A stretch of 64,000 nt of DNA from Myxococcales bacterium (GTDB lineage Bacteria > Myxococcota_A > Polyangia > GCA-2747355), in contig JAGQIK010000192.1 of NCBI GenBank assembly GCA_020431405.1, forward strand, positions 24,957-88,956, given 5' to 3'. The position numbers and the translations under genes are program-made. Positions within the stretch are counted from its first letter, which is position 1, and each line of letters starts with the position of its first letter. Of this stretch, positions 62,044 through 64,000 are shown piece by piece. The notes under the pieces were generated by a model that was not told the DNA's origin, did not search any database, and saw nothing but the letters and a program-made list of their open reading frames with translations.

Positions 62044-64000
62044 ATGCGCAGCAGCATGGGCGAGAGCGGGCGCAGAAATCTGCTCGCCGCGCTGGGTCTG
62101 CATTTCCTCAGCGTGGCGGCGATCATCCTCTCGCGCACGCTCATCGACCTGATCTTCCTGTCGACCTATCCGCGCCACTGGCTGCCCTACCTGTTCATGG
62201 GCCAGACCGCGGTGGTGCTGGCGCTGGCCTTCGGCGCGCGCCCGCTGGTCTCGAGCAGCTCGCGCGTGGTCAGCGCCGGCGTGCTCTTGACCTTCGCCGG
62301 CAGCCTGGTGGCGGCGCGCCTGCTGCTCGCGGCCGGGCTCGCGGCGGTACCCTTCGGCGTCTGTCTGTGGCTCGCCGCGGTGTCGACGATGCTGGGCGTG
62401 ATCTCGTGGGGCGTGGTCGGCGACGTCTTCGACGTGCGCGAGTTCAAGCGCGTGGCCAAGTGGATCAACGCGGCCGGCACCGTCGGCGCGCTGGTCTTCG
62501 GCGCGCTGGTGCCGCTGCTGGTGCGCGTCGTCTCACCCGAGTCGCTGCTGTACGTGCTCGGCGGCGCCATCGTCGGCTCCATGGGCTGTCTGGTGGCGCT
62601 GCGGCCGCTGCCGCCGTCGGCCAGCGAGGCGCGCGCGAGCAAGACCAAAACGTCGCCGCTGCGCTACCCGCTCTTTCGTCGCCTCGCCGGCGCGGTCGGC
62701 CTGCTCACGCTCGTCGACACCCTCGGCGACTACGCGCTCAAGTCCGAGCTGGCGCGCGCCTTCGACAAGCGCGGCATCGGCACCTTCATGGGGCCGTTCT
62801 ACGCCATCGCCAGCGGGTTGACGCTGCTCGTGCAGTTCGTCGCGACCAACCCGCTGCTGTCGCACTTCGGCGTCACGGGGCTGATCGGCGTGCTGCCGCT
62901 CTACGCCGCGCTGGCCGGCGTGGCGCTGATCGCGCTGCCGGGGCTGTGGCCGGCGGTGCTGCTGCGCATGGGGCAAAACGTCGCCGGCTACAGCGTCAAC
63001 AACATCGGCCGCGAGATCGCTTCGCGCCCGCTGCCTTCGGCCATTCGTCGCAGCGGTAAGCTCTACCTCAAGGGCGCCGCCACGCCGATCGGAAGCGGCC
63101 TCGGCGCGCTGCTGCTGTTCATCGCGGCCAGCGCGGTGGGGCTTCGCGGCGTAGGCGTGGCGATCGTGATCTTTGCCGCGCTGTGGTTCGTCGGCGTGCT
63201 GCGCGTCAAGCCGGCCTACGAGCAGGCGCTCGAGGAGGCGGTGGGCATGGGTCGGCTCGGCGCCGAGCTCGACGAAGCCGACGCGGCGACGCTCGCCGCC
63301 GGCCGCGTGGTCGCTGAAAAGGGCCTCGAGAGCGCCGACGCCGACGTGGTGCTGTTCAGCCTCGAGCTCTTGCGCGAGCTGGGAAGCGGCGCGCTGCCCG
63401 AGGGCGTCGCGCGGCTGCTCGCGTCCGAGATCCCCGAGGTGCGCGCGGCGGCGGCGTGGGCCTGCGAGAGCTTCGTCGCGCGCCAGACCGTGCCGCTTCT
63501 GCTCGAGCGGCTGCGCGTCGAGCAGCAGCCGGCGGTGCTGTGGAAGCTGCTCGAGGTGCTCGCGCATGTCGGCGCCGAGCAGGCTGTCGAGCAAGTGCGG
63601 CACTGGACACAGAGCCCGGTCGCCGAGGTGCGCGCCGGCGCCGTGCTGGTGCTGCTCGAGGCGGGCGATCTGGATGGCCTCGCCACGGCCGCGACGGCGC
63701 TCAAGCAGATGGCGCGAGATCCGGATCCCGCCATGCGTCGCGGCGCCGCCACCGCGATGGGCGCGCTGCGCGCCGGGCGCGTCGACAGCGAGCTTCGCCA
63801 GCTCGTCGCCGACGCCGATGACGAGGTCGCCGTCGCCGCGATCCGCGCCGCCGAGCGTCGCGCGGCCAGCGGCCTGGTGGACGTGCTGGTGACGCGCCTG
63901 GGCCACGGCGGACCTTCGCACTACGCCGGCCGCGCGCTGGTGCGCCTCGGCGAAGCCGCGCTGCCGGCGCTCGAAGCGCGCATCGCGGGCCACTCCAGCG
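62044..64000 (+). CDS. Nucleotide-transporter-like (NTT/MFS) protein with HEAT repeats, 3' end outside window
   Basis: The frame is open from ATG 62044 (ATG 62056 is possible) to the end of the window, about 652 residues. Roughly twelve hydrophobic segments occupy residues ~10-390, with DLIFLSTYPRHWLPYLFMGQ near the start and a MGQNVAGYSVNNIGREI block late. This is like the ADP/ATP-translocase (NTT/TlcC) group and related MFS proteins. From ~400 on it has HEAT-like helices (PEVRAAAAWACESF, AEVRAGAVLVLLEAGD, PAMRRGAATAMGALRAG). Transporter-HEAT fusions of this group are known in bacteria, but their function is not settled. The C-terminus is not visible. Confidence 0.75.
   Translation, partial: MRSSMGESGRRNLLAALGLHFLSVAAIILSRTLIDLIFLSTYPRHWLPYLFMGQTAVVLALAFGARPLVSSSSRVVSAGVLLTFAGSLVAARLLLAAGLAAVPFGVCLWLAAVSTMLGVISWGVVGDVFDVREFKRVAKWINAAGTVGALVFGALVPLLVRVVSPESLLYVLGGAIVGSMGCLVALRPLPPSASEARASKTKTSPLRYPLFRRLAGAVGLLTLVDTLGDYALKSELARAFDKRGIGTFMGPFYAIASGLTLLVQFVATNPLLSHFGVTGLIGVLPLYAALAGVALIALPGLWPAVLLRMGQNVAGYSVNNIGREIASRPLPSAIRRSGKLYLKGAATPIGSGLGALLLFIAASAVGLRGVGVAIVIFAALWFVGVLRVKPAYEQALEEAVGMGRLGAELDEADAATLAAGRVVAEKGLESADADVVLFSLELLRELGSGALPEGVARLLASEIPEVRAAAAWACESFVARQTVPLLLERLRVEQQPAVLWKLLEVLAHVGAEQAVEQVRHWTQSPVAEVRAGAVLVLLEAGDLDGLATAATALKQMARDPDPAMRRGAATAMGALRAGRVDSELRQLVADADDEVAVAAIRAAERRAASGLVDVLVTRLGHGGPSHYAGRALVRLGEAALPALEARIAGHSS

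Overview
The window looks like a chromosome segment from a member of the Myxococcota (delta-proteobacterial, myxobacteria-like) at high GC. The signs are the very high GC3, the many lipoproteins with Asp/Thr/Gly-rich linkers, Cys-rich CGDG...GDGC repeats, thrombospondin type 3 repeats followed by a MYXO-CTERM-like tail, Kelch and BNR-type surface proteins, and a PAS/sigma-54 activator. I cannot name a genus from the sequence alone.

Layout. (1) Positions 1-2.4 kb are chromosomal flank: a truncated lipoprotein, two small membrane proteins and a MORN-repeat lipoprotein. (2) Positions 2542-30108 look like a genomic island of about 27.5 kb inserted at the 3' end of a tRNA-Pro(TGG) gene. A 20-bp copy of the tRNA 3' end lies at the left edge (2542-2561), the intact tRNA lies at the right edge (30089-30162), and a tyrosine recombinase gene sits directly beside it. 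From left to right the island holds a possible replication-initiator-like gene with CTTGGAA repeats; a small XRE regulator divergent from a lipoprotein gene with an operator-like inverted repeat between them; a methyltransferase; a divalent-metal efflux operon (Cys/His-rich leader protein, CzcC, CzcB, CzcA, a Zn/Cd/Pb P-type ATPase and a DUF1232 protein); a convergent three-gene metal-associated operon (Cys-rich exported protein, HMA-thioredoxin fusion, and an outer-membrane barrel gene broken by two in-frame TGA codons); a serine recombinase; and a six-gene co-directional operon at 19639-28446. (3) Positions 30.2-64 kb are chromosomal: two more tRNAs (Arg-TCT, His-GTG), an RNB-family exoribonuclease, a metallophosphoesterase, a DUF885 protein, LipA, a large TonB-receptor and surface-protein operon, a DsrC/TusE protein, a sigma-54 activator, redox proteins, a sterol-desaturase-like enzyme, and a nucleotide-transporter-like protein with HEAT repeats that runs off the end.

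The most interesting part is the six-gene operon at 19639-28446. Its order is a CHAT (caspase-like) protease; a DnaB-like RecA-fold protein with a degenerate P-loop; a uracil-DNA-glycosylase-like protein; a STAND NTPase with an N-terminal Cap4/DUF4297-like PD-(D/E)xK nuclease; a large helical-repeat protein; and a coiled-coil protein. The genes are spaced 17-21 nt apart or overlap, and a hairpin follows the last one. The combination suggests an anti-phage or conflict system carried by the island. Protease, nuclease, sensor NTPase and DNA-damage-type enzymes would act together, but this is inference from domain content and context.

The metal genes form a coherent module. CzcCBA would export divalent cations across both membranes, the P-type ATPase would move them from cytoplasm to periplasm, and the HMA-thioredoxin and Cys-rich proteins would handle metal or thiols in the periplasm. 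In the right flank, positions 43085-51381 encode two lipoproteins, a TonB-dependent receptor and a HExxH-bearing MYXO-CTERM protein. The first three genes have overlapping start and stop codons, so they probably build one cell-surface assembly.
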